Positions 7,514 through 16,005 of a DNA stretch of 21,166 bases are shown here, one piece after another. The stretch covers positions 1 to 21,166 of the IMG/VR virus record IMGVR_UViG_3300025120_000690; one strand, given 5' to 3'. Below the pieces are notes generated by a model. The model was given only the letters and a program-made list of their open reading frames with translations, made no database searches and had not been told where the DNA came from. Source of the stretch: a virus. Positions within the stretch are counted from its first letter, which is position 1. Each line of letters begins with the position of its first letter. Position numbers and translations under genes: made by a program.

Positions 7514-8311
7514 ATGGCAACATCAACAGTACAGAATTTACCAGCACAATATATATCTGATCTAGGTAAAGATTATGGAACACAGTTAGCAGGCTTAACA
7601 TCTGTACCACTGAACACGGACCTTTATGCTCCACAAGTAGCAGGTCAAGATCCACTTCAAAAACAAGCTTACAACTTAACTGAATCAGGCATCGGTGCGT
7701 ATCAACCTTTCATGACACAAGCAGCAGCTTATTCAGGACCACAAGCTTTTCAAGATTTTATGTCACCTTACCAACAACAAGTTATCGATGCATCACTAGC
7801 AGCGTTTGACAAACAAGCTGGTGCAGGCATGAGTAACATCGGTCAACAAGCAGCAAAGACTGGTAACTTAGGTGGTGGTAGAGAAGGTGTACAAAGAGCA
7901 GAGTTTCAAGCTAACTCAGATATGAACAGAGCTTTACTACAATCAGGATTATTACAACAAGGTTTCACACAAGCTAATCAACTAGCTAACCAAGCGTTTG
8001 GCCAACAAAGAAACTTAGCAACACAACAACAACAATTACAAAATCAAGACGTAAGTCAGTTGGGTCTATTGGGCGGACTACAACAAGCACAAGAACAAGC
8101 GCAACTTACAGCTACTCAAGAACAAAATAGAATGAGAGCACAAGAACCTTACGAAAGACTAGGTCAATACGGTTCAGGTGTCATGGGTCTTATATCTGGT
8201 ATGGGTAATCAGTATCAAACATCAGTAGTTCCTAATCCAACTCCGTTGCAAACAGCGTTGGGTACAGCTTCTGTATTGGGTGGTATCTTTAATCAAAAGA
8301 AAGATAGCTAA
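7514..8311 (+). CDS. Gln-rich phage virion protein, possible internal/ejection protein
   Basis: 265 residues, start one base after the previous stop with GAGG about 9 bases upstream. Residues 81-100 (DFMSPYQQQVIDASLAAFDK) and 112-131 (QAAKTGNLGGGREGVQRAEF) carry a pattern that I recall from a widespread phage virion family: 'MxPYQQxVIDAxLxxxD', then 'GxxGGGREGVxxAE'. Residues about 140-215 are Gln/Ala/Leu-rich and helical, like internal head proteins that pass through the tail at infection. The C-terminus holds a Gly-rich apolar stretch (SGVMGLISGMG), then PNPTPLQTALGTASVLGGIF, which could touch membranes. No enzyme motif is present. The ejection role is inferred from composition and from lying just before the giant virion gene. 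Confidence 0.6.
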   Translation: MATSTVQNLPAQYISDLGKDYGTQLAGLTSVPLNTDLYAPQVAGQDPLQKQAYNLTESGIGAYQPFMTQAAAYSGPQAFQDFMSPYQQQVIDASLAAFDKQAGAGMSNIGQQAAKTGNLGGGREGVQRAEFQANSDMNRALLQSGLLQQGFTQANQLANQAFGQQRNLATQQQQLQNQDVSQLGLLGGLQQAQEQAQLTATQEQNRMRAQEPYERLGQYGSGVMGLISGMGNQYQTSVVPNPTPLQTALGTASVLGGIFNQKKDS

Positions 8312-8313
8312 TC

Positions 8314-9375
8314 ATGAGAAGAATTTTAACTAGACCAATGTTTAGAAGTGGTGGTCAAGCTAGACCTGGTTATGCAAACGGAAAAAGTATCATTGATGAT
8401 ATTGCAGTAACTGAAGATGATATAACTAAGTTCACAGCACAGCAACCACCAAGATCACCAGATAATTCTTTGAATGATTTTTTAATTAATTTTGGGTTAG
8501 ATCTTGTATCAAGATCACCACAAGGAAACATATTTCAAACAGCAGCACAGTCAGCTCAAGCACCTTTTGCTCAAATGCAAAAAGTAAAATACGCACAAGA
8601 CCAAGCAGAACGTGATGAATATAACGACATGATTAAAACTATCATGACAGCAAAAGCTAGTGCTCTAGGATCAGATGGTGGATCTAAAATGTTTGCTAAA
8701 CAATCTAACGATGCAGCTCTTACAGGTTTAATGAATGATTTATTTACATTAAAAGCAAATCAAAATAAAGAGGACACAGCTTTAGATGCTACTGAATATG
8801 CACAACAAGAGTCTATTTTGCTTCAAAGATTACAAGCTTACACTGGTAAAAACCCAGCAGTAGCTTCTTTGTTTGGTAATAAAGATCAAGCAGATTTAGT
8901 TATTAAAGGAATTCAAAAAAGCTTAACTGAAAGTGAAGAAGAAATAACTATAATTAATGCACAAGGCGAAGAAGAAGTAGTTGTTGCCGGCGATTATTAT
9001 TTAGATAACCCTGGAAAATTAGCTGAAAAAACTACTGAATTATATTTAGGACAATACAACACTGCAGTTAAACAATCTTTAGGCTTAGCTCAAGGTGGAA
9101 TGATTGATGAAACAATGACTGAAGAAGTAGCAGGTCCAGGAGGCATGGCTATGGCTTCAGAGACTATTGAAGAACCAATCATGGACCAAGGATCAGGACT
9201 TTCTTTTGAAGAACTAAGAGCAAGACTGCCTCAAGAAATTACAGATGACATTATAAATATTTTAGTAGAAAGCCCTTCAGCTTTAGTAGATTTTGCAGAA
9301 ATACAAACACAAGCAGATGTTGATCAATTCAATATGAAGTACGGAGTAAATCTAGCATTACCGTCAGGAGCTTAA
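8314..9375 (+). CDS. Phage virion-associated protein with N-terminal GG motif, function unknown
   Basis: 353 residues, start two bases after the previous stop. The N-terminus MRRILTRPMFRSGGQARPGY belongs to a short 'RPMFR-x-GG' leader that I remember at the start of many marine phage hypothetical proteins. Residues 50-125 are helical (FLINFGLDLVSRSPQGNIFQ, AQAPFAQMQKVKYAQDQAER), resembling structural proteins that form long helices. A second GG motif lies near 257-285 (LAQGGMIDETMTEEV, GPGGMAMAS), followed by a helical C-terminus. No catalytic or nucleotide-binding motif, signal peptide or membrane helix is seen. It is sandwiched between a Gln-rich virion protein and the giant virion gene, so it is probably an ejected or internal component. 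Confidence 0.58.
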   Translation: MRRILTRPMFRSGGQARPGYANGKSIIDDIAVTEDDITKFTAQQPPRSPDNSLNDFLINFGLDLVSRSPQGNIFQTAAQSAQAPFAQMQKVKYAQDQAERDEYNDMIKTIMTAKASALGSDGGSKMFAKQSNDAALTGLMNDLFTLKANQNKEDTALDATEYAQQESILLQRLQAYTGKNPAVASLFGNKDQADLVIKGIQKSLTESEEEITIINAQGEEEVVVAGDYYLDNPGKLAEKTTELYLGQYNTAVKQSLGLAQGGMIDETMTEEVAGPGGMAMASETIEEPIMDQGSGLSFEELRARLPQEITDDIINILVESPSALVDFAEIQTQADVDQFNMKYGVNLALPSGA

Positions 9376-9376
9376 C

Positions 9377-12300
9377 ATGGCCGACGAAAAAAGAACTTTA
9401 TTAAAAGATCTTCAAAAAAATATATTTGATAAGATAGGTAAAGAAAATATCATGGAAGGTGATATTACTCGTTATAAAATTCCTGAAAAATTACCAGAAG
9501 AAGCAATCAAAGTAAGACCTAAAAAAATTCCATCGGGTAAAATAGAAACTGAAACTGAATTTGAAGCAGCATTTAACTATGCTATGCAAAGAGCTTATAC
9601 GCGTAAAAAACTTCCAGTTAAATATACAGGAAAAGATTTGCTTAAATCAGCATTTGATTTAACAACAATAACAAGTCCTATAGGAAAAGCTACCATACAA
9701 AAAAAAATTCAAGAACAAGATCCTAACATTAAAAAGAAAAGAAAATACATAGAGGGTTATAGTGATATAGCTAATAGTATTTTAAGAGGTGGTCCTAATT
9801 TTGTACAATCTGCTAGTGAATTTGTTTTAACTCCGATTGATTATATTTTTAGTACAGAATTCCAAGAAAAATTTAATAAAAAAATGGATAAGATGAGAGA
9901 ACCTTTTGGTGAAGCAGAAACTTTACCGGGTGGACTTGCAGAGCTAGCAGCAGAGTATGCAATACCATTAACTGTTGCAACTAAAGTCGTCAAAGGAGCT
10001 AAGACTTTTAAACAAATACAAAACTTACAAAGGTTTATGGGTACAAGTAAGGCATCTAAAATTGCACAAAGAATGGGAAGAGATGCAACCATTCTTGGTA
10101 TTGCAGAAACAATGACGGGTTCTGGTTCACAGCCTAATGAAGATTATGGAATAGAATACAAAATTCCTTTTACAGATATTAGCGCAGGCAGAATTAATCA
10201 ACCCGAATCTACAGAAGGATTAAAAGGTAAGGAATTAATAGCAGCTACGTTTAGAAACAAAATTAAATACGCTAAAGAAGGTACACTAATAGGAGGAGGT
10301 TTTCCGTTAGGTGCTAAAGTAATACAACAGTTGTATAAATATGGTGTAAGACCAACAGCGTCTTATTCTTTACGAGGAATAGGTAAAGGCATGGATGGTA
10401 TTGCTTGGGTTAGTTCAAAACCACCAGTAAGTTATTTATCACAGCCTTTATCTAAACTTATTAGAAACACTCCTATCTTTTTAGGTACTAATGTTATTAC
10501 TCCAGCAGTCATAGGACTAGCTACAAGAACCAATCCTATTAAAGTTGCAAGACAGTTGCCTCCTTTTGCAGAATGGAGAATGCTTTCCAAGACTAATCCA
10601 AATAAAGTGTTAGCGGCTACAGCTAGCTTTGATGATTTTTTATCTAACTTTAGATCATGGAACAAAGACACACTAGAAATGGGTATTATGGGAGAAAATT
10701 TAGCTAATAAAATAAAATCTAAAACAAGAAGAATGAATAAAGGTTTAGAAGATTTAGAAAAAAGTGCTTACCAATTAGCTCAAAGTTTTCAAACTAATTA
10801 CAATAAATCAATTACTTCTCCTGTAGGAAAACAATATGATTTAGATAATGTTATACAATATTTAAAAGGTCAAAGAAAATTAAGTGATCTTCCTAAAGAA
10901 TATCAATTTTCTGCAAAAGATATAGATAAAAATTTAACTGATCTTAGAAAAATATTGTCAGACATGTTACCAAACAATGAAAAGTTCGGAGGTTTTAAAA
11001 AAGATTTATTAAGTACAACTAACAAATATATGAGAGCATCGTTTGCTATATTTGAAAATCCCATGTATCAACCTTTGGTAAAAGATAAAGCTAATGCTGT
11101 AGATTACATATTAAAAAAAGTAGTTAAAGGAAACAAAGATTTTAAAAAAGCTGCTAAAGAATCTTATCCTAATATGTCTGTTGAAGCAGGGCAAAAAGAA
11201 TATGCTTCAAGAGTAGTAGATAATATTTTGTACACAGGTAGAGCAGAAAAAATAGATCCTATTAATGCATTAAAAAAAATAGGAGTTAGATATTTAAGAA
11301 ACGATGATTACAAGTTTTTAAAAAGAGGTGAAGAATTACCTTCCGCAATTCAAAAATTATTAGGAGAAGGTAAAAGTTTGAGAAACCAAGTGTTAACAAC
11401 TACAGCAGAAATAGTAGGAGAGGTATTTACTAAACGTAACTTTGATGAATTGTATAATGTACTTAAAAAATCTGGACAAGTAGTAGACGACGAAGCTACA
11501 GCTCTTGCAAGATTATCTCCTGGAGCTATGAGAATTAGTAAGATACCAGGTCTCGGTGTTCTTAACAGTAAACTTCAAGGTAAATATGGATCAAAAGAAT
11601 TGGTCGAAGGGATCATGAATCAAGGTGGAATATTAGATAAACTTATCAGAGCTTCTATTTATAGACACTTATTACAATTTAAAGTTTTAACTCAAATGGG
11701 TAAAACAGTATTCTCACCACAGACACAAGTACGTAATATGTATTCAGCTGGATTTTTTCCATTTGCAAGAGGCCACATAGGAGGAAGAGCAAGTGTTACT
11801 GATTCATTTAGAATAGTATTAGAAGATATATTTCCTAGAGGAAAAATTTCTAAAGAAAAATTATTTGACTTTGTCGAAAAAGAAATACGACTAGGAACTA
11901 TGGATGAAAACATTATTACATCTGAACTAGGTGCGGTGTTGAATGATATTAAAGGTGGAGCTATTAATACTTTAGATAAATTTTTTGAAGCATTTACTAA
12001 AAGGCCAATGGTAAGAGACGCTACAAGATTGTATGCTGGTGGAGATAGTGGTTGGAAAATATATGGTAGACAATATGTTAAGTCACAAATGACAGAAGTT
12101 TTACCTACCATACCTAAAGCTTTAGAGTATGCCAATCACATGGGTTTAAGACTAAGAGCTATTGATCCATTAACAGGAGCTAGAAGAAGTTTGGATGATA
12201 TATTAGATCAAATTTCAGCTCATGAAATTAAAAATGTTTACCCGACTTATAGTAAAGTGCCACCATTTATTAAAGGCATAAGAAAATTACCTTTTGGTAA

Positions 12301-13807
12301 TTTCGTAGCCTTTCCTGCAGAAATCTTGCGTACTGCAACACGAATCATGGATTTTAATTTAAAACAGATGTCTCATTCTAATCCTAGAATTAGACAAATG
12401 GGAATGAAAGGAGCTTTAGGCACTACTATGGCTTTCGGTGGTGTAGGTTATGGCATTACAGCGTTAAGTCAAGCATTAACAGGTACATCTGAAGCGCAGT
12501 GGGATGCATACAAAAGATCGTTTGGTGCTGACTGGGATAGAAATGCAAACCTTGTAGCGTTTACTGGATTTGATAAAGGAAAAGCTAAAGCATTTAACTT
12601 TTCATATTTTAGTCCGTATGATTTTTTACAAAAACCTTTGAATGCTATTATTCAAAAAGCAGAAGAACAAAGTTTAAGTCCACAAGATACAAATGATTTT
12701 ATTATGGAAATGATGTTAGCTAAAGATGGACCAATTATGGAAATGTTAGCTCCTTTCTTTTCTGAACAACTAGGCTTAGAAGCTTTGTTAGATGTACAAC
12801 CTGCGGGAGTATTGCTTGGAGGTAGAGGAGGTAGAACAGCAGAAGGTACTAGAATTTATTCAGAATCTGATGACATAGGAGATAAAATACAAAAGTCATT
12901 TATGCATTTAATGAATGCAGTTGAACCAGGATTAGTATCAACAGCACAAAAAATGTATAAAGGTGCAACTGATGATCTAACAAAAGCAGGACAACCTGTT
13001 AATTTAAAAGACGAATTGATTGCTTTGTTTTCTGGAGTTAGAATTATTAATGTAGATATTTTAAAATCCATGGAATACAAAACAGGATCTTTTAATAGAT
13101 TAATGAGAGCTGTTGATGACACAGAAAGTATTTATTCTCCAGAAGGATACGCGAATAGAGGACCAGAAGTTATTCTTAGAGAATATAATCAAATGCAATT
13201 AGAAGCTTACAGAATTCAACAGGAATTTTTTCAAATGATACAAGACGCTAGAACTATTGGTCTTTCTGATTTTGATATTAGAGATAAATTAAAAGAACAA
13301 AAAGTAGGAAGAAACATGAGAAATAATTTATTAGAAGGTGTGTTTACACCGGTTAATTATTCTGAAGCTAGATTTGAAAAGAAGGTTGCAGCAGTAGAAA
13401 GATTTGCAAGACAAAAAACTAAAGACAGTAAAGATTTAAGATACAGAGTAGATAGTGATTTCTTATATCCTAAATTTCAACTTGATATGTTAAAATTAAG
13501 TTACAGGTTTAAAAAATTAGATCCCGAAGGTAGAACAAATAGTAAAGCTAATTCAGCTGAGAACAATCCTAATACATCAGGTATATTTGGCGGACCAACT
13601 TTAATTCAACGTGGTAAAAATGCAATTGAAAAAGTGTTACCAGGTAGACAGTTTGAAAGTAAAGTAACAACACCACCTTTGCCTGAAACGCCTATGCCAT
13701 CTAAACAACTAAGTCAAGTGCCAAATATTGATCCACAAACTAACTTGACATCAACGGAGACTGCATTATTATCACCGACAGAAAAGGTAATAGCAGGGAG
13801 AAGCTAA
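9377..13807 (+). CDS. Giant (1476 aa) probable internal virion / DNA-ejection protein
   Basis: The largest gene, about a fifth of the window, starts one base after the previous stop. The first 130 residues are very basic. Mostly helical sequence follows, with several apolar or Gly-rich stretches that could insert in membranes: about 300-315 (TLIGGGFPLGAKVIQQLY), 360-378 (IFLGTNVITPAVIGLATR) and 1012-1036 (GALGTTMAFGGVGYGITALS). The most family-like parts are about 768-802 (GKTVFSPQTQVRNMYSAGFF) and about 970-998 (LPFGNFVAFPAEILRTATRI). I recall such blocks from very large structural proteins of marine podophages. I see no lytic transglycosylase, protease, Walker or polymerase motif. Size, basic helical nature, membrane-prone segments and position before the lysis genes fit an ejected protein comparable in role, not sequence, to T7 gp16. 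The function is inferred. Confidence 0.6.
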   Translation: MADEKRTLLKDLQKNIFDKIGKENIMEGDITRYKIPEKLPEEAIKVRPKKIPSGKIETETEFEAAFNYAMQRAYTRKKLPVKYTGKDLLKSAFDLTTITSPIGKATIQKKIQEQDPNIKKKRKYIEGYSDIANSILRGGPNFVQSASEFVLTPIDYIFSTEFQEKFNKKMDKMREPFGEAETLPGGLAELAAEYAIPLTVATKVVKGAKTFKQIQNLQRFMGTSKASKIAQRMGRDATILGIAETMTGSGSQPNEDYGIEYKIPFTDISAGRINQPESTEGLKGKELIAATFRNKIKYAKEGTLIGGGFPLGAKVIQQLYKYGVRPTASYSLRGIGKGMDGIAWVSSKPPVSYLSQPLSKLIRNTPIFLGTNVITPAVIGLATRTNPIKVARQLPPFAEWRMLSKTNPNKVLAATASFDDFLSNFRSWNKDTLEMGIMGENLANKIKSKTRRMNKGLEDLEKSAYQLAQSFQTNYNKSITSPVGKQYDLDNVIQYLKGQRKLSDLPKEYQFSAKDIDKNLTDLRKILSDMLPNNEKFGGFKKDLLSTTNKYMRASFAIFENPMYQPLVKDKANAVDYILKKVVKGNKDFKKAAKESYPNMSVEAGQKEYASRVVDNILYTGRAEKIDPINALKKIGVRYLRNDDYKFLKRGEELPSAIQKLLGEGKSLRNQVLTTTAEIVGEVFTKRNFDELYNVLKKSGQVVDDEATALARLSPGAMRISKIPGLGVLNSKLQGKYGSKELVEGIMNQGGILDKLIRASIYRHLLQFKVLTQMGKTVFSPQTQVRNMYSAGFFPFARGHIGGRASVTDSFRIVLEDIFPRGKISKEKLFDFVEKEIRLGTMDENIITSELGAVLNDIKGGAINTLDKFFEAFTKRPMVRDATRLYAGGDSGWKIYGRQYVKSQMTEVLPTIPKALEYANHMGLRLRAIDPLTGARRSLDDILDQISAHEIKNVYPTYSKVPPFIKGIRKLPFGNFVAFPAEILRTATRIMDFNLKQMSHSNPRIRQMGMKGALGTTMAFGGVGYGITALSQALTGTSEAQWDAYKRSFGADWDRNANLVAFTGFDKGKAKAFNFSYFSPYDFLQKPLNAIIQKAEEQSLSPQDTNDFIMEMMLAKDGPIMEMLAPFFSEQLGLEALLDVQPAGVLLGGRGGRTAEGTRIYSESDDIGDKIQKSFMHLMNAVEPGLVSTAQKMYKGATDDLTKAGQPVNLKDELIALFSGVRIINVDILKSMEYKTGSFNRLMRAVDDTESIYSPEGYANRGPEVILREYNQMQLEAYRIQQEFFQMIQDARTIGLSDFDIRDKLKEQKVGRNMRNNLLEGVFTPVNYSEARFEKKVAAVERFARQKTKDSKDLRYRVDSDFLYPKFQLDMLKLSYRFKKLDPEGRTNSKANSAENNPNTSGIFGGPTLIQRGKNAIEKVLPGRQFESKVTTPPLPETPMPSKQLSQVPNIDPQTNLTSTETALLSPTEKVIAGRS

Positions 13808-14001
13808 TGGCTAAAAAAGACGAAGCATTACAAAAAATTGAATCACATGAAAAGTTATGCAGAATAATGCAAAAGCAAACTCATGACAAAATACATTCTA
13901 TTGAAACTCAAATACAAAGAATAGAAAGTATATTACTAATTACTTCTGGCGCATTGATCAGCGGTTTGATCTATGTTATATTTACATTAATCACAAAATA
14001 A
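13807..14001 (+). CDS. Holin-like small membrane protein
   Basis: 64 residues. The start overlaps the previous stop (TAATG) with GGGAG a few bases upstream. Residues 1-40 are charged and helical (LQKIESHEKLCRIMQKQTHD) with a heptad-like pattern. Residues 41-62 form a single membrane helix (SILLITSGALISGLIYVIFT), followed by a short basic end (LITK). This layout resembles XhlA-type small membrane proteins and class III-like holins, and the gene lies directly before a cell-wall endopeptidase, as holins often do. By that model it would permit the endolysin to reach the periplasm. A spanin subunit or antiholin is possible, since only topology and neighbourhood support the call. Confidence 0.6.
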   Translation: MAKKDEALQKIESHEKLCRIMQKQTHDKIHSIETQIQRIESILLITSGALISGLIYVIFTLITK

Positions 14002-14005
14002 AATT

Positions 14006-14491
14006 ATGCAACTCAGCAAACATTTTACTCTTTCAGAGATGACCCGTTCGATGACTGCTCAACGTAAGGGAATTGACAACACACCTGGAGCAGGTGAGAT
14101 TAAAGCTTTAGGTGATCTATGTTATGAAGTTTTAGAACCGCTACGGGCACACTTCGACAAGGCTGTTACAATTACTAGCGGATACCGGAGCGAGGCGCTT
14201 TGTGAAGCGATCGGTAGCAAAAAGACATCGCAGCATGCACTGGGCCAGGCGGTCGACCTAGAAATATTTGGCGTGCCCAACATTAAGGTAGCCTACTGGT
14301 TACAAAATAACGTAGATTTTGATCAGTTGATCATGGAGTACTTTGACAAAGATGATCCCGCAGGCGGATGGGTCCACATAAGCTATCACGAATCAGATTC
14401 AAACAGAAAACAAGTGCTAACCTTTGATGGTAAAAAATATTCTGAAGGCCTTCCAGATATGGAATGGAAAGACGGAAAAGTCGTAAATTAA
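14006..14491 (+). CDS. Peptidase M15-type endolysin (zinc D-Ala-D-Ala / L-Ala-D-Glu type)
   Basis: 161 residues, starting at the ATG four bases after the holin-like gene; no ribosome site is visible, so coupling is likely. Residues 3-12 (LSKHFTLSEM) and the core 56-84 match the M15_3 peptidase family: TSGYRSEALCEAIGSKKTS, QHALGQAVDLE, then WVHISY at 122-127. Predicted zinc ligands are H77, D84 and H124; the SxHxxGxAxD motif is intact. Such enzymes cut peptide cross-links of peptidoglycan at the end of infection. There is no signal peptide, so export needs the preceding holin. From about base 14041 the gene is far richer in G+C (52-55% in several 60-base rows) than the genes before it (about 23-25%), suggesting separate ancestry or recombination. 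The family call is firm; the exact bond cleaved is not known. Confidence 0.9.
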   Translation: MQLSKHFTLSEMTRSMTAQRKGIDNTPGAGEIKALGDLCYEVLEPLRAHFDKAVTITSGYRSEALCEAIGSKKTSQHALGQAVDLEIFGVPNIKVAYWLQNNVDFDQLIMEYFDKDDPAGGWVHISYHESDSNRKQVLTFDGKKYSEGLPDMEWKDGKVVN

Positions 14492-14499
14492 AAATTACA

Positions 14500-14514
14500 G
14501 CGCGCGTTGCGCGT
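14500..14514 (-). terminator. GC-rich hairpin between convergent genes, candidate terminator
   Basis: CGCGC (14501-14505) and GCGCG (14509-14513) can form a tight 5-bp stem with a 3-nt loop, plus a possible G-U pair outside. It lies in the 31-base gap between the endolysin and the converging helicase gene. Read on the minus strand it is followed by TGTAATTTTTAATTT, a U-rich run expected of a terminator, so it would mainly stop helicase transcription. On the plus strand no U-run follows. Confidence 0.5.
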
Positions 14515-14522
14515 ATATCCTA

Positions 14523-15953
14523 CTATATCCATGATCTCAATTCTTCACCTAAAACTTCTGATGCTATGTTTATTTTTGTCCGTAGAGCTTTTACGATTTT
14601 TTCATCCACCGTGTCCTCAGCATTTATGTCGATGTAAAGCACTGGTTTTTGTTGCCCGAGCCTGTGTGCTCTGTCTTCTGACTGTAATCGTTTTTCGAGA
14701 TCATATCCGTTAGAATAGTATATAACCGTGTTTGCAGCCGTCAATGTGATCCCATAGCCGCCCGTAGAGGGGGTTCCAATGAAAAACCGGCACTTAGGGT
14801 CGTCTTGAAAACGTTTAATATTGTTTTGTCTTTCTTCTTTAGGAGTGAGTCCATAATAGTCAACCACGGACCCCGGACCATATTTTTTAACTACAGCTTT
14901 GATTATAGAAGTCATATCATATTGGTAATGTGCCCAAATAATTGCTTTACCTTCTACATCTTCTAATACATCCATTAGTTCATTAATTCTATTGTTTTCA
15001 ATAGGTTGAGTAGCACCATTATCGTCTGTAAAATGACCACAAGTAATTTGTTGTAGCCTCATTAATTGAGTCAAAGCATTTTTAGTACTAGACACTTTAC
15101 CTTCTAATATAGCTAATGCTTGTTTTTTCATTTGATCATATAATTTACGTTGATCTGGTGTTAGTGTAATTTGACGTTTAATAAATATTTTATCTGGTAA
15201 ATCTAAACACTCATCTTTTAATACTCTGTAAGAAAATGTTTTTAATTGAACAGCTAACTCATCTAAATTTTTATAACTATCTACAACTTGTATAGATCTT
15301 CCATGCATATGTAATGTTTTCATTTCTGCATATCTATTTCTAAAAGCATAGTAAGAAGTAAAATCTAAATGAAACGGATCTAAAAAATAACATTGACTAA
15401 ATAAATCAAGTGGGTTTTTAGTAACAGGTGAACCTGTCATTATTCTTCTATACTTAGCTTCTTTAGCTAAAGCTAGAATACTTTTTGTACGTTTAGCAGA
15501 AGGATTTTTAATAGTAGTAGATTCGTCTATAGCCATCAGGGTATTGTGACAAGACATAAATTTTTTAGCAAAGTCTTTACCTTTGTCTGTACTAAAAGCT
15601 TCTACATTCATTATAATAATGTGTAATCCTTCACCTTCAGAAAACAAAGAATCTAAACTATCTTGTTGTTTTTTAGTTATATTTGGTTGCCACAAAACGG
15701 TCACATTTTCTATATGACTAGGTAAGTGAGTTGGTAATTCATTACTATACCAAGTTCCAACAACACCTTTTGGTGCAACAATTAATGCACCATTAACTTT
15801 ACCTTTGTCGTAAAGCATAGCTAAATTGTCTATTAATACTTTTGTTTTACCTGTACCCATTTCCATAAAATAAGCATAAGTTTCTTTGTTCCAAGACTTT
15901 TCCAATGCAGTTAGTTGATGTGCATAAGGTTTTGTTTTAAATTTATAATTCAT
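14523..15953 (-). CDS. SNF2-family superfamily 2 helicase/ATPase
   Basis: 476 residues on the minus strand, the only gene facing this way. The ATG at 15953 is preferred over an in-frame TTG 33 bases upstream, because MNYKFKTKPYAHQL is the usual family N-terminus and the TTG lies inside the promoter region. Helicase motifs are complete: YAHQ (10-13), Walker A MGTGKT (32-37), DEST (143-146), TGSPV (173-177), STGGYGITL (396-404) and QSEDRAHRLGQ (424-434), the last typical of SNF2 proteins. Such ATPases move on duplex DNA; in phages they are thought to help replication, recombination or removal of bound proteins, but the role here is unproven. Bases 14523 to about 14880, the last ~118 residues, are much G+C-richer (about 43%) than the rest of the gene (23-27% in counted rows). 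It is transcribed divergently from the early block. Confidence 0.9.
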   Translation of the reverse strand: MNYKFKTKPYAHQLTALEKSWNKETYAYFMEMGTGKTKVLIDNLAMLYDKGKVNGALIVAPKGVVGTWYSNELPTHLPSHIENVTVLWQPNITKKQQDSLDSLFSEGEGLHIIIMNVEAFSTDKGKDFAKKFMSCHNTLMAIDESTTIKNPSAKRTKSILALAKEAKYRRIMTGSPVTKNPLDLFSQCYFLDPFHLDFTSYYAFRNRYAEMKTLHMHGRSIQVVDSYKNLDELAVQLKTFSYRVLKDECLDLPDKIFIKRQITLTPDQRKLYDQMKKQALAILEGKVSSTKNALTQLMRLQQITCGHFTDDNGATQPIENNRINELMDVLEDVEGKAIIWAHYQYDMTSIIKAVVKKYGPGSVVDYYGLTPKEERQNNIKRFQDDPKCRFFIGTPSTGGYGITLTAANTVIYYSNGYDLEKRLQSEDRAHRLGQQKPVLYIDINAEDTVDEKIVKALRTKINIASEVLGEELRSWI

Positions 15954-15971
15954 AATTTTTCTTCTTTCTAC

Positions 15972-16000
15972 TTGACAAGATAACAACTCAAACCTATATT
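15972..16000 (+). promoter_or_regulatory. Strong sigma70-type promoter for the early block
   Basis: TTGACA (15972-15977), a perfect -35 box, is followed after exactly 17 bases by TATATT (15995-16000), five of six matches to the -10 consensus. This is the best promoter match in the window. Expected initiation is about 16006-16008, at or next to the ATG of the following gene, implying a leaderless or near-leaderless mRNA. It overlaps a minus-strand promoter built from the same inverted repeat. Confidence 0.78.
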
Positions 16001-16005
16001 GTCAA
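15977..16005 (-). promoter_or_regulatory. Divergent sigma70-type promoter for the SNF2 helicase
   Basis: On the minus strand TTGACA (complement of 16000-16005) is followed after 17 bases by TATCTT (complement of 15977-15982), four of six matches to the -10 consensus. Predicted initiation near 15970 gives a leader of about 16 bases before the helicase ATG at 15953. Its -35 is one arm of the inverted repeat whose other arm is the plus-strand -35, so the two promoters occupy the same DNA and probably compete for polymerase. Confidence 0.6.

Noticed and set aside
7272-7655. 127-aa minus-strand open frame across two virion genes
   Set aside because: Spans a gene junction antisense to two coupled genes; composition is that of a complement shadow.
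11692-12135. 147-aa minus-strand open frame within the giant gene
   Set aside because: Antisense shadow of A+T-rich helical coding sequence; no motif or initiation signal.
9377-13807. Giant protein as an N4-like virion RNA polymerase
   Set aside because: No polymerase motifs visible to me, and it is much smaller than the N4 enzyme; composition fits a helical ejection protein better.
14507-14713. 68-aa plus-strand frame after the endolysin, Cys/Leu-rich, spanin-like at first sight
   Set aside because: It is the complement of the helicase C-terminus, has no ribosome site, and its Cys/Leu content follows from the helicase codons; no lipobox or clear membrane layout.
15954-15986. TTG start at 15986 for the minus-strand helicase
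   Set aside because: It would lie inside the promoter, upstream of the predicted transcription start; the family N-terminus begins at the ATG at 15953.
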